From positions 1 to 42,793 of the forward strand of contig CAYODJ010000018.1 in assembly GCA_964402715.1 (NCBI GenBank): a stretch of 42,793 nucleotides of DNA, given 5' to 3'. This document shows, in pieces, positions 34,474-42,145 of the stretch (positions are counted from its first letter, which is position 1; each line of letters opens with the position of its first letter). Origin of the DNA: CALXOD01 sp964402715. GTDB lineage: Bacteria > Verrucomicrobiota > Lentisphaeria > Victivallales > Victivallaceae. The notes beneath the pieces are model-generated. The model had not been told where the DNA came from and made no database searches. It saw only the letters and a program-made list of their open reading frames with translations. Made by a program: the position numbers and the translations under genes.

Positions 34474-36315
34474 GTGAATCTGACATTGAGACTACGCCTG
34501 AGAACGACACGGTTTCTCCTGCACGTCCACCGCAGGATCATCCTGCGGACGGCGCGGTTCTGGCAGACCCGGTGGGGGGAGAGAAGCTTCCTTGTGGCCA
34601 TCTCGGTCCTCATCGGCGTCGCGGCGGCCCTCGCCGCGGCGGGACTGCATACGCTCGTGACCAGATTCGAACAGTTCGGCATCTGGCTCGCCGAACCGCA
34701 CGAGCTGCACGAGTGCGCGTGGCTGGGCCTGCTGCTCTGTCTGCCGATGGCCGGCCTTGTCGCCAGTTTTCTCGTGCAGCGGCTGATCGGCGGGCCGCGG
34801 TACGCCAAAAGCCTCAGCCCGCTGATTCTTAACCTGTCGCGCAAGCGCACCGCCATCCCGGCGATCGAAATGATCAGCCATATGCTGTCGAGCGCTTTCG
34901 CCGTCGGCTTCGGCGGTTCGGCCGGTCTGGAGGCGCCCTGCGTGCTCACCGGAGCAGCGATCGGGGCGAACAGCGCGAGTTTCCTCAACGTGAACCGTTC
35001 CCGCCGCAGTCTGCTGCTCGGATGCGGAGCGGCGGCGGCGATCTCCGCCATCTTCGACAGCCCCATAGCGGGGGTTCTCTTCGCGACCGAGGTGCTGCTC
35101 CCTGAATTCAGCGTCTCGACCCTGATACCGATGATGATGTCGAGCGCCGTGGCGGCGGTGATCTCGCGGATGATCGCGCGGGAGAACCGTTTCTCGTTCC
35201 CCACGGAGCCGTGGAGAACCGACGCCGTCCCGTGCTATTTCCTCCTCGGCGTGATCTGCGCGCTGGTCGGAGTCTACGTCATCAAGTGCGCCTATTTCTC
35301 CGCGGCGAAACTGAAGACGCGGTTCCGTTCGCCGTGGCAGAGACTGTTCGTCGCCGGCGCGCTGCTGTGCGTGCTGCTCTTCCTCTTCCCGACTCTGCGC
35401 GGACAGGGATATCTCCACATCGAAAAGCTGTTCAAGGGCGAACTCTCGGACATCGCCCACAACTCCCCTCTTCTGTCGAATCTCCGGTCGGAGACGCTGA
35501 TTCTGATCATCGTCTTCGCCGCAGTTCTGCTGCTCAAGGTGGTCGTGTCCGTCCTGACGGTCGATTCCGGCGGGGACGGCGGCATCTTCGCCCCGTCGAT
35601 GTTCATCGGCGCCTTCACCGGCTTCGGATTCGCGCGCCTCGTCAACCTGACCGGCCTCCTTCCGCTCCAGGAGTGCAATTTCACGGCGGTCGGCATGTGC
35701 GGCGTGTTCACCGCAGTCATGCGCGCTCCGCTGACGGGGATTTTCCTCATCGCGGAGGTGACCGGGGGCTATATTCTGCTTGTTCCTCTCATGATCGTGT
35801 CGGCCGTGTCGTTCCTGCTGGCCCGCATGTTCGAACCGAATTCCATCTACCGCAAGGCCCTGGCCGAAAGCAACCTGCTCGACGACGACCGCGACCGCAC
35901 CATGCTCCGTTCGCTGCCGGTGCGGCTGTGCCTGAACCGGAAATACCACGCCCTCGCCGTCGACCAGCCGCTCGAGGAGCTCGTCCACATCGTGGAGGAG
36001 GAGACGCCCGAGGAGATTTTTCCGGTGCTGGACGGCGGCGGCAGACTGCTCGGCGTGGTCAATCTCGAAAAGGTGCTCAGCGTCATGCTGAATCCGAAGG
36101 TTCGCGGACTCCTGCTGGTGGTGGATCTGCTGGAGTCGCCGGCCGGCGCCGTGTCGCCGGACGACGACCTGTCCAAGGCCATGTCGAATTTCGAGAAATA
36201 CAATCTGGAATACCTGCCGGTCTGCGACGTCGACGGAACATTCCACGGCTTCATCGCCAAGGCGCCGATATTCGCCAGGTACCGCAGGATGGTGCGCGAG
36301 GCGAACTCCTTCTGA
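34474..36315 (+). CDS. ClC chloride channel / transporter with C-terminal CBS domains
   Basis: About 613 residues with some ten membrane segments, then two CBS domains. ClC signatures: GLEAPCV containing gating Glu153 (GREGP in E. coli ClC; here the Gly after Glu is Ala), GVLFATEVLLPEF and GGIFAPSMFIGAFTG. At the proton-side glutamate of the exchangers (Glu203 in E. coli) this protein has Val207, the residue typical of channel-type or uncoupled members. So a chloride channel, or a weakly coupled transporter, is more likely than a tight H+/Cl- exchanger. CBS pair: about 485-530 and 545-600. The start is uncertain: GTG 34474 is used; GTG 34360 gives a basic, non-family N-terminus, and TTG 34486 has a better-spaced GGAG. 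Confidence 0.88.
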   Translation: MNLTLRLRLRTTRFLLHVHRRIILRTARFWQTRWGERSFLVAISVLIGVAAALAAAGLHTLVTRFEQFGIWLAEPHELHECAWLGLLLCLPMAGLVASFLVQRLIGGPRYAKSLSPLILNLSRKRTAIPAIEMISHMLSSAFAVGFGGSAGLEAPCVLTGAAIGANSASFLNVNRSRRSLLLGCGAAAAISAIFDSPIAGVLFATEVLLPEFSVSTLIPMMMSSAVAAVISRMIARENRFSFPTEPWRTDAVPCYFLLGVICALVGVYVIKCAYFSAAKLKTRFRSPWQRLFVAGALLCVLLFLFPTLRGQGYLHIEKLFKGELSDIAHNSPLLSNLRSETLILIIVFAAVLLLKVVVSVLTVDSGGDGGIFAPSMFIGAFTGFGFARLVNLTGLLPLQECNFTAVGMCGVFTAVMRAPLTGIFLIAEVTGGYILLVPLMIVSAVSFLLARMFEPNSIYRKALAESNLLDDDRDRTMLRSLPVRLCLNRKYHALAVDQPLEELVHIVEEETPEEIFPVLDGGGRLLGVVNLEKVLSVMLNPKVRGLLLVVDLLESPAGAVSPDDDLSKAMSNFEKYNLEYLPVCDVDGTFHGFIAKAPIFARYRRMVREANSF

Positions 36316-36454
36316 ACGATCGCGAGACGGCGCGGCCGTCGCGGCGGCCGCAGGGAATCCGGATTCGCGGACGCGCCGCCCGGAGGATTTCCGGAAACGG
36401 AACGGTGCGCGGCAAGTCCCGGACAAGAAAGAAGAGGAGCGAGACGTCGTCATA

Positions 36455-36802
36455 CTGAATGTCTACACATGGAGCCGGTGTCCGCACTGCCGCAGGACGA
36501 TCGAATGGCTCAGGAAGCATCGGATCGAGTTCAGATGCCTGGAGGTGGAGGGACAGCCGGAGGACGTGATACGGAAAGTGGTCGAAGCGAACGGAGGAGA
36601 CGACTGGGTGGTTCCGACCATGGAGTACAGCGGACAGTGGCGCCCCGGACAGGCGTACGATCCGGCGAAGCTGGAGGAGGACATGCGCGGATGGGGGCTT
36701 GTCGGGACGGCGGAACGCGATCTCCCGCGCCGCCCCGGGCGCCGCGGCGGCGGACGGATCACCGCTTCAGGCAGGCGATCAGAAGACGGAAAAGATTCTT
36801 GA
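36455..36802 (+). CDS. Glutaredoxin-like protein, start codon uncertain
   Basis: The frame encodes a clear small glutaredoxin fold: LNVYTWSRCPHC (CPHC active site), TIEWLRKHRIEF, then DWVVPTMEYSGQWRPGQ and LEEDMRGWG. It should act in thiol-disulfide exchange. No ATG or GTG precedes the fold in frame; the first ATG (36545) would delete the active site. AGAGGAG lies at 36433-36439, so initiation at a non-standard codon (CTG 36455 or ATA 36452) or a sequence error upstream must be assumed. The last 25 or so residues are Arg-rich and overlap the 3' end of the convergent glycosyltransferase gene. Confidence 0.6.
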   Translation: MNVYTWSRCPHCRRTIEWLRKHRIEFRCLEVEGQPEDVIRKVVEANGGDDWVVPTMEYSGQWRPGQAYDPAKLEEDMRGWGLVGTAERDLPRRPGRRGGGRITASGRRSEDGKDS

Positions 36803-37802
36803 ACGAAAAACGCAGCCGCAGAGCCGTCCGCAGGTGGCCGCGTGCGACGTCCGCTGGAAGCGACTCCCTGACCGCCTCCGACGCCAGCCTGCCGTGGAGA
36901 ACGGCGAGACGCCTCCTGACGGCGGCTCCGTACTTGGGGGGGGGGGGGGGGGGGGGGGCGCCGGGGGGGGGGGGGGGGGGGGGGGGGTCGTCCGGGGGTA
37001 GGGACTCCCCGCCCCCCTCCGCCCCCCGCCTGCCGTGGTTAACGGCGAGCCGCCTCCTGACGGGGGCTCCGTACTTCCCCCCCCCCCCCCCCCCGCACAG
37101 CTGCGGATGACGCGCCGCGAAATCGTTCATGACACGCAGAAGCACGTCCGTCTTCTCGTAACTGGCCGCCGAAAGATTCGAGGAGTGACGCCTCCGCAGA
37201 TACACGGGCGGAGCGACCGCATGGAAGTTGACTCTGGCCGCCATCTCCAGAGCCAGCTCCCAGTCGTGACCGCACTTCCTCGAAACGTCATGACCGCCGA
37301 TCCGCCGGAACAGCTCCAGCGGCATCATCGTGGCGCAGCTGAGCACGATGATGTGCTCAATCAGATCCCCGAGAATCATGCCGCTCGGGAACACCTTCAT
37401 CTTGGATCTCGTGGGGAGCATGCCTCCGTCCGAATCGATCCGGATGTACTGGGAATAGCTGCATCCGCCGGGATCGTCCGCAAGCGGCGCACGGAGACGC
37501 TCCAGGGCGTCGGGCAGAAAAAGATCATCGGAGTCGAGGAAGACCAGATATCTTCCAGAGGCGCGCCGGGCGATCTCGTTCTTCGCCGCCGCGTCCCCCT
37601 GATTTTCCTGAAAGAAATAGCGGACCTCGGGAAACTCGTCACGGATCATCTCGCCGCTGCCGTCCGAGGAGCCGTCGTCGACCACGACGACCTCGAAATC
37701 ACGGAACGTCTGAGCCCTGAGCGAGTCGAGCGCCTTCCTCAGATAGTCCCTGCGGTTGTACGTGGAAATCCCGACCGTGATTTCCGGCGATCCGTCAGTC
37801 AT
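36759..37802 (-). CDS. Family 2 glycosyltransferase, C-terminal part disrupted by homopolymers
   Basis: The first 236 residues are a standard GT-A glycosyltransferase: ITVGISTYNRRDYL, nucleotide-binding DDGSSDGS at 42-49, and metal-binding LDSDD at 89-93. HDWELALEMA near 179-188 fits the acceptor-site ED/DW motif. Residues 237-289 are GGGGGG, a copy of the following segment, then proline runs from C-homopolymers. After that the normal tail resumes (KYGAAVRRRLAVLHGRL). Removing the insert gives a protein of about 300 residues, normal for the family. The sugar is unknown; the role is probably a surface polysaccharide or glycan. The ribosome binding site is weak. Confidence 0.75.
   Translation of the reverse strand: MTDGSPEITVGISTYNRRDYLRKALDSLRAQTFRDFEVVVVDDGSSDGSGEMIRDEFPEVRYFFQENQGDAAAKNEIARRASGRYLVFLDSDDLFLPDALERLRAPLADDPGGCSYSQYIRIDSDGGMLPTRSKMKVFPSGMILGDLIEHIIVLSCATMMPLELFRRIGGHDVSRKCGHDWELALEMAARVNFHAVAPPVYLRRRHSSNLSAASYEKTDVLLRVMNDFAARHPQLCGGGGGGKYGAPVRRRLAVNHGRRGAEGGGESLPPDDPPPPPPPPGAPPPPPPPKYGAAVRRRLAVLHGRLASEAVRESLPADVARGHLRTALRLRFSFKNLFRLLIACLKR
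36850..36935. repeat. Direct repeat copy 1 (clean copy), glycosyltransferase tail
   Basis: This 86-bp block aligns without gaps to 36991-37076, 141 bp away, with 14 mismatches. It reads normally as protein and is probably the genuine sequence. It ends directly at the 23-G run starting at 36936. Confidence 0.85.
36936..37094. repeat. Homopolymer cluster (23 G, 25 G, 18 C) with degraded repeat copy 2
   Basis: Runs: G at 36936-36958, G at 36963-36987 and C at 37077-37094. Between them lies copy 2 of the direct repeat (36991-37076). Eleven of its 14 differences from copy 1 are changes to G or C. Twelve lie in the half nearer the long G-run and only two in the half beside the C-run. That gradient is what falling base quality in a read would produce. 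A biological contingency tract is the alternative. Confidence 0.9.
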
Positions 37803-38246
37803 GGTGCAATCGGCTCTCTCTTTCCTCTAATCGTCAATACGCCGGGCGATGAGACCGGCGCGGGCGTCGGCCAGGTTCATACATCACGCACCGGATTCCC
37901 GACGCCGCCGCTTCCATAATGTGGACGGCGAAAATGAAAAAGCAAGGCGGCCTCGGTAAATTCACATCCGCAATGACCGTCCCCCTCATCGAGGCGATGA
38001 GAACAGAGGCGGACGCGCAGATTTCCGGAAGAGATTCAGCGCGGCATCCGCCGCAACCGTCACGGAATGACGCGTCGCACGGCTGCACGGAACGCCGGAG
38101 ATCCCCGACGGCGGCTGAACCATGGCCTCCCCCCTGCCGATCGGCCCGACCTTTTTTTGAGATTTTTCTGAAGTGTACTTGAAATCCCGACTTTCCGCAG
38201 TGTAACTTATAGCGGAATCCGAGGACGGCTCCCCTAATCAACGGAA
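37803..38246. other. Intergenic region, no gene seen
   Basis: About 440 bases upstream of the glycosyltransferase and downstream of the 69-residue ORF. Open frames here have no ribosome binding site and biased translations. No clear promoter for the glycosyltransferase is visible. Confidence 0.45.
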
Positions 38247-38456
<210 letters not shown>

Positions 38457-38515
38457 GAACTTTCCTCCGGTGCGCCGCGCCTCGGCCGCCTGAGGAGTCG
38501 TCCTTATCCCGCATC

Positions 38516-38550
38516 GGCGAGCGGGCACACGCTCTGTGCGCCCGCTCGCC
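38516..38550. terminator. GC-rich hairpin upstream of the lipoprotein cluster
   Basis: GGCGAGCGGGC and GCCCGCTCGCC are perfect 11-bp complements around a 13-nt loop. On the plus strand ATTTGTCTTT follows. It lies in the divergent gap 38457-38848 between the 69-residue ORF and the lipoprotein genes. It could be a terminator or a leader structure; no other gene is seen in that gap. Confidence 0.4.
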
Positions 38551-38848
38551 ATTTGTCTTTCCCGGCGGCCGGGAAACTCCCGACGGAAGTCCGCGGCCGT
38601 TCCTTTTTCACAGGAGGGATCCAGAAGACCCGCGCTCCGTGATTTTCAGAGGATCGTCCGGCGGAAAGAAACTCAAGATGAAGACGGAATGTCCGGATAT
38701 CTCCGCCTTGCCGGACGGATCGGGTTCGCCGGCGTTCGAACCGCATGGATCGGAAGAACGATGACGGAAGACACCATGGAAAGGAGGAGCCGCAGAACTG
38801 CAAAATCATATCGGAACGCGGATGGCATAAAGACAGTTACGCAAAGAA

Positions 38849-39508
38849 ATGACAAGGACAATGAAAAAAATGAAAAAATCGCTTGCTGCACCAGGAACTT
38901 TTGCCGTGATCGCCATGCTTGCCGCAGGATGCGTATCCAGCGACAAGCGCAGCGAATGGGACGCCCAGTATGAACGGTTCCGCACCCAGCGTCCCGCGGC
39001 GGTCGCGGTGGAATCAGGGGACGCGAATCTCGACGCCGTCGCCGCCGTCACCGCCAAAGTCTACGGCGCGACGGTCAAATACCTGGACGAGTACGTGACG
39101 GCCAACAATGACAACCGTCCGTACATCGCCTATACGTACGAAGTGGAGGAACTGCTTCGGAACAATAAGGACATGACCAAGGAACAGGCCTCCGAAGCCG
39201 TTCTTGCCGAGGCGAAGAAACGGGACGAAGGCAAACCGGAAAGCGAGCGGGAGTATCCGAGGATTATCGCCGGACACAAGGCCGTGATGGCGCTGAAGCC
39301 GGAAAACAAGCTGGCTGAACTCGCGCCGATCCTCGTCGAAGCCGCCTCCAACGTCGACAAGGCGATCGCTCTGAAGGATTCGTTCAGCGGATTCGACGCG
39401 AACACCATCATGAAAGCGAAAACCGTGGCGAACGTGGTCGATCAGGCGCAGTTCACCCTTGACGCGCTGAGATTCCTGCAGTACCTACGCCCAGGCGCAG
39501 AGCCTTGA
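38849..39508 (+). CDS. Lipoprotein of unknown function, probable C-terminal frameshift
   Basis: 219 residues with signal peptide and lipobox LAAGC (Cys28). The mature part is helical and charged, with no domain I can name; its place beside an LpoB/CsgG-like and an LPP20-like gene suggests an envelope complex. The start could be ATG 38849, 38861 or 38870; AAGGA lies close to the second. The end reads LQYLRPGAEP and stop. Removing one base near 39485 instead gives YAQAQSLENQMK and a stop at 39522-39524, which continues the helical pattern. A recent frameshift or a base error is therefore likely. Confidence 0.75.
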   Translation: MTRTMKKMKKSLAAPGTFAVIAMLAAGCVSSDKRSEWDAQYERFRTQRPAAVAVESGDANLDAVAAVTAKVYGATVKYLDEYVTANNDNRPYIAYTYEVEELLRNNKDMTKEQASEAVLAEAKKRDEGKPESEREYPRIIAGHKAVMALKPENKLAELAPILVEAASNVDKAIALKDSFSGFDANTIMKAKTVANVVDQAQFTLDALRFLQYLRPGAEP

Positions 39509-39613
39509 AAACCAGATGAAATGATCCCCCGCCGCTCCGGGGATGACGGACTCGATGCCGCGTCCCCGGAGGTGGTCTCTCCACCGACCGAAACACGAAG
39601 GAACAATCAACCA

Positions 39614-40657
39614 ATGAGACTGACGCATCACGATTCGCACGGGAGGCCGGGGTTGTTACTATGCGGGGGGCTGCTGGCGGTTCTGGCCGCCGGCTGCTCC
39701 TCCGACATAGCTCTGGAACCGACGCACGCCACTTATTCCTATGAACAGGTCAAGGATCAGAAGATAACCCTCCCCGCCAACTACAACAAGAACAACTACC
39801 GGAAGCTGCTGCTCGGAGTCGCGGTCAACGACATCGGAGTGAAAGCCGGCGAGATCTCGCCGAACATCGTGCAGACCCTCAGCACCAGACTTCAAACGGA
39901 GATGGCGAAACTGAAACGCTTCTCGGTCTTTTCGGCGCACAACCGCGGCGGCACACTGCTGTTCCAGTCCCTGTCGGACGTCGGCGAGGCGAAAGTTCCC
40001 GACAAGAACCCCAGGGAGATGGATCTGATTCTCAGCGCCGCAATCACCGTCAGCAAGGAGAAGACGGAACGCAAATACGACGACCTGCTGATCTACGAGG
40101 TGGAGTGCGATTTCAACTGCGAGGACATCCGCACGGGAGAAGTGAAATTCGCGGAGAAGGCCACCGGACGCACCGCCCGCGCGGTCAAGTTCGGTCTCGG
40201 CGGCCGCCGCGTCGGCGGTTACAGCGAAGAGGATGAGAAGCAGGCGATCTACAACGCCGCGATGAAGGCGATCGCGGTGGCCGCGAACAAACTCGGCAAC
40301 TACTATCCGGTCGGCGGACAGATCACCGGCATGCTCAGCACGCGCATGACCCTGGACAAGGGCTTCGAGCACGGGGTCGGCAAGGACATGGTGATGACGG
40401 TCTACGCATCGGTGTCCGGCGTCGACGTTCCGGTGGCGCGCGCGGTCGCGTCGCCATCCGACCTGACCAGCAGTCTGAAGATCATGCAGTGGAACGACGA
40501 CGACGAGGACGCCGAAGCCATTGTCGAAGAGATCCGCAGAGATCGGAACTATCTGAAAAACAACAAGCTGTACGCGGTCGGGATCGGAATGGCCACTCCG
40601 CCGGAGTGGGAAAACCAGTACAAGGACAGCTTCGACGAAAGCATGAGAGCGCGCTGA
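39614..40657 (+). CDS. Lipoprotein resembling the LpoB/CsgG group
   Basis: 347 residues from ATG 39614, with AAGGA 11 nt upstream. The signal peptide ends in LAAGC (Cys28). The body opens with KLLLGVAVNDIGVKAGEISPNIVQTL, followed by a pattern of strands and helices (RFSVFSAHNRGGTLLFQSL, DLILSAAITVSKEKTE, VECDFNCEDIRTGEVKF). This resembles the alpha/beta fold shared by penicillin-binding-protein activator LpoB and curli secretion protein CsgG. The resemblance is by eye. The stop codon shares one base with the start of the next gene, so they are coupled. Confidence 0.7.
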   Translation: MRLTHHDSHGRPGLLLCGGLLAVLAAGCSSDIALEPTHATYSYEQVKDQKITLPANYNKNNYRKLLLGVAVNDIGVKAGEISPNIVQTLSTRLQTEMAKLKRFSVFSAHNRGGTLLFQSLSDVGEAKVPDKNPREMDLILSAAITVSKEKTERKYDDLLIYEVECDFNCEDIRTGEVKFAEKATGRTARAVKFGLGGRRVGGYSEEDEKQAIYNAAMKAIAVAANKLGNYYPVGGQITGMLSTRMTLDKGFEHGVGKDMVMTVYASVSGVDVPVARAVASPSDLTSSLKIMQWNDDDEDAEAIVEEIRRDRNYLKNNKLYAVGIGMATPPEWENQYKDSFDESMRAR

Positions 40658-42120
40658 TGAACCGACTGGCAGCATGCATGGCGGTATTTCTGGCGGTGAC
40701 GACGGCGCTCCGCACGGCGGAGGCTCCGTTCGACGTCCGCGCAAAGGCGGCGCGGATGCGGGAAAGCGGGCAGACCTGCGCGGGCGGCACGTCGGAAAAA
40801 TTCGGCGTATACGTCATTTCGCTGGTCGAGCTGGAGCTGGACGGCAAGGTGCCGATGGCGGAGGCCTCCGAACTCGCGCTGGCGGCCGGGAAGAAGGAGA
40901 TCGCCGCCTTCATCGGTCAGGAGGTGTCCGCGCGAGATCGGCTCGAGACCGCGGAGACCGCGACCGACGACCGGACGACGGGAAAGGAGTTCTACAAGTC
41001 GATGATTTCGGTCGACGTGAACCAGTTCCTGCGGGGCGTCGTGCTGTACGACATCCGGAGAACGGAGAAGGGCGTCAGCGCGGTCTGCTTCGTGACCGGC
41101 CGCACGATGGACATGTCCCGCGAACTCCAGGAGCAGATGGCGAAGCTGCCGCCGGACACGGTCTCCGCCGTCGGGGTCGCCTACGTCTCCGGGGGAAGGC
41201 TCGATCTGGCGAAGCAGCAGTCCCTGCAGACGGCCTTGCGCTCGGCGGTGGAGCAGGTGCTCGGAACCGCGCTCGCGGCGAACACCCATGTTCAGAATCA
41301 GGAGAAGGTGCGTTCGAGAATCTTCGCCCACGCATCCGGCTTTGTGGATGAATACCGGATCATCGAGGAGGGAGCCAGAGACGACAGCTACCGCACGGTG
41401 CTTTACGCCAAAGTGGCGAAAGACAAGCTGCTGGAGTCGTACAGTTCCTACCTGAAATCCTTCGGTGATCCGCTGTTCTGCATAAAGAGCGGCAATCAGG
41501 AGCTCCGCAGGACGTTCGTGAAATTCTTCTCCGACCTGGGGCTGAGAATTTCCGACGACGAAAAGCAGGCGGACTACCTGATCGACGCGCAGGGGGATTA
41601 CCGGCAGCTCAGGCATCCGGCCAGCGGAGCCGACGGAGTGCAGCTGAGTCTGTGGATCCGGATCCGCGACGCGAACACCGGACGGGAACTGCTGTCCCAG
41701 AGGAATGATCCGCGCCGTTCGGCGGTCTTCCACGCCTCCGGAGAGCGGCAGAAGGAGATCGCGACGGAGAAGGCGTTCGCGCAGATCAGGGAGCCGCTCC
41801 ATAAGGAGCTGAACCGGATGATCGGAGAGATGGCGGCCTCGGGCCGCGAAATCACGGTGGTGATCGACAACTGTTCGGCCGCGTATGCCGAAGCTCTGGA
41901 ACTGTTCTGCAAGGCGCTGGAGCAGGTGCCCGGCTGCGGAAACGTGAACCGGAAGCTCGACGCGATCTCGCAGACCGCCACCGTCACGGCGAACTACCAG
42001 GGCAAGACGGATGATCTCGCGGATTTCCTGAAAGCACGGCTGCAGAAGGATATGCCGCAGAAGAGCTGGATTCCGACCGTCACCGCAGTCGAAACCAATC
42101 GTCTGAAACTAACCTATTAA
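40657..42120 (+). CDS. Exported protein with FlgT/LPP20-like domains
   Basis: 487 residues. Sec signal at about 1-23 (cleavage after AEA), no lipobox cysteine. The N-terminal half (about 45-170) and the middle (about 175-275) both show the pattern of LPP20/FlgT-type domains: GVAYVSGG, a helix rich in Ala/Gln, then VQNQEKVRSRIFAHASGFVDEYRIIEEG and a strand VLYAKV. A C-terminal domain (about 275-487) also has alternating strands and helices and resembles the LpoB/CsgG-like fold. ATG 40657 overlaps the previous stop by one base. Likely an envelope or outer-membrane assembly factor. Identity is inferred by eye. Confidence 0.7.
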   Translation: MNRLAACMAVFLAVTTALRTAEAPFDVRAKAARMRESGQTCAGGTSEKFGVYVISLVELELDGKVPMAEASELALAAGKKEIAAFIGQEVSARDRLETAETATDDRTTGKEFYKSMISVDVNQFLRGVVLYDIRRTEKGVSAVCFVTGRTMDMSRELQEQMAKLPPDTVSAVGVAYVSGGRLDLAKQQSLQTALRSAVEQVLGTALAANTHVQNQEKVRSRIFAHASGFVDEYRIIEEGARDDSYRTVLYAKVAKDKLLESYSSYLKSFGDPLFCIKSGNQELRRTFVKFFSDLGLRISDDEKQADYLIDAQGDYRQLRHPASGADGVQLSLWIRIRDANTGRELLSQRNDPRRSAVFHASGERQKEIATEKAFAQIREPLHKELNRMIGEMAASGREITVVIDNCSAAYAEALELFCKALEQVPGCGNVNRKLDAISQTATVTANYQGKTDDLADFLKARLQKDMPQKSWIPTVTAVETNRLKLTY

Positions 42121-42145
42121 CCTTTCAAAAACAAGGAGTTATCAA

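Noticed and set aside
37834..38241. A 135-codon minus-strand ORF upstream of the glycosyltransferase
   Set aside because: No ribosome binding site and a translation without protein-like pattern.
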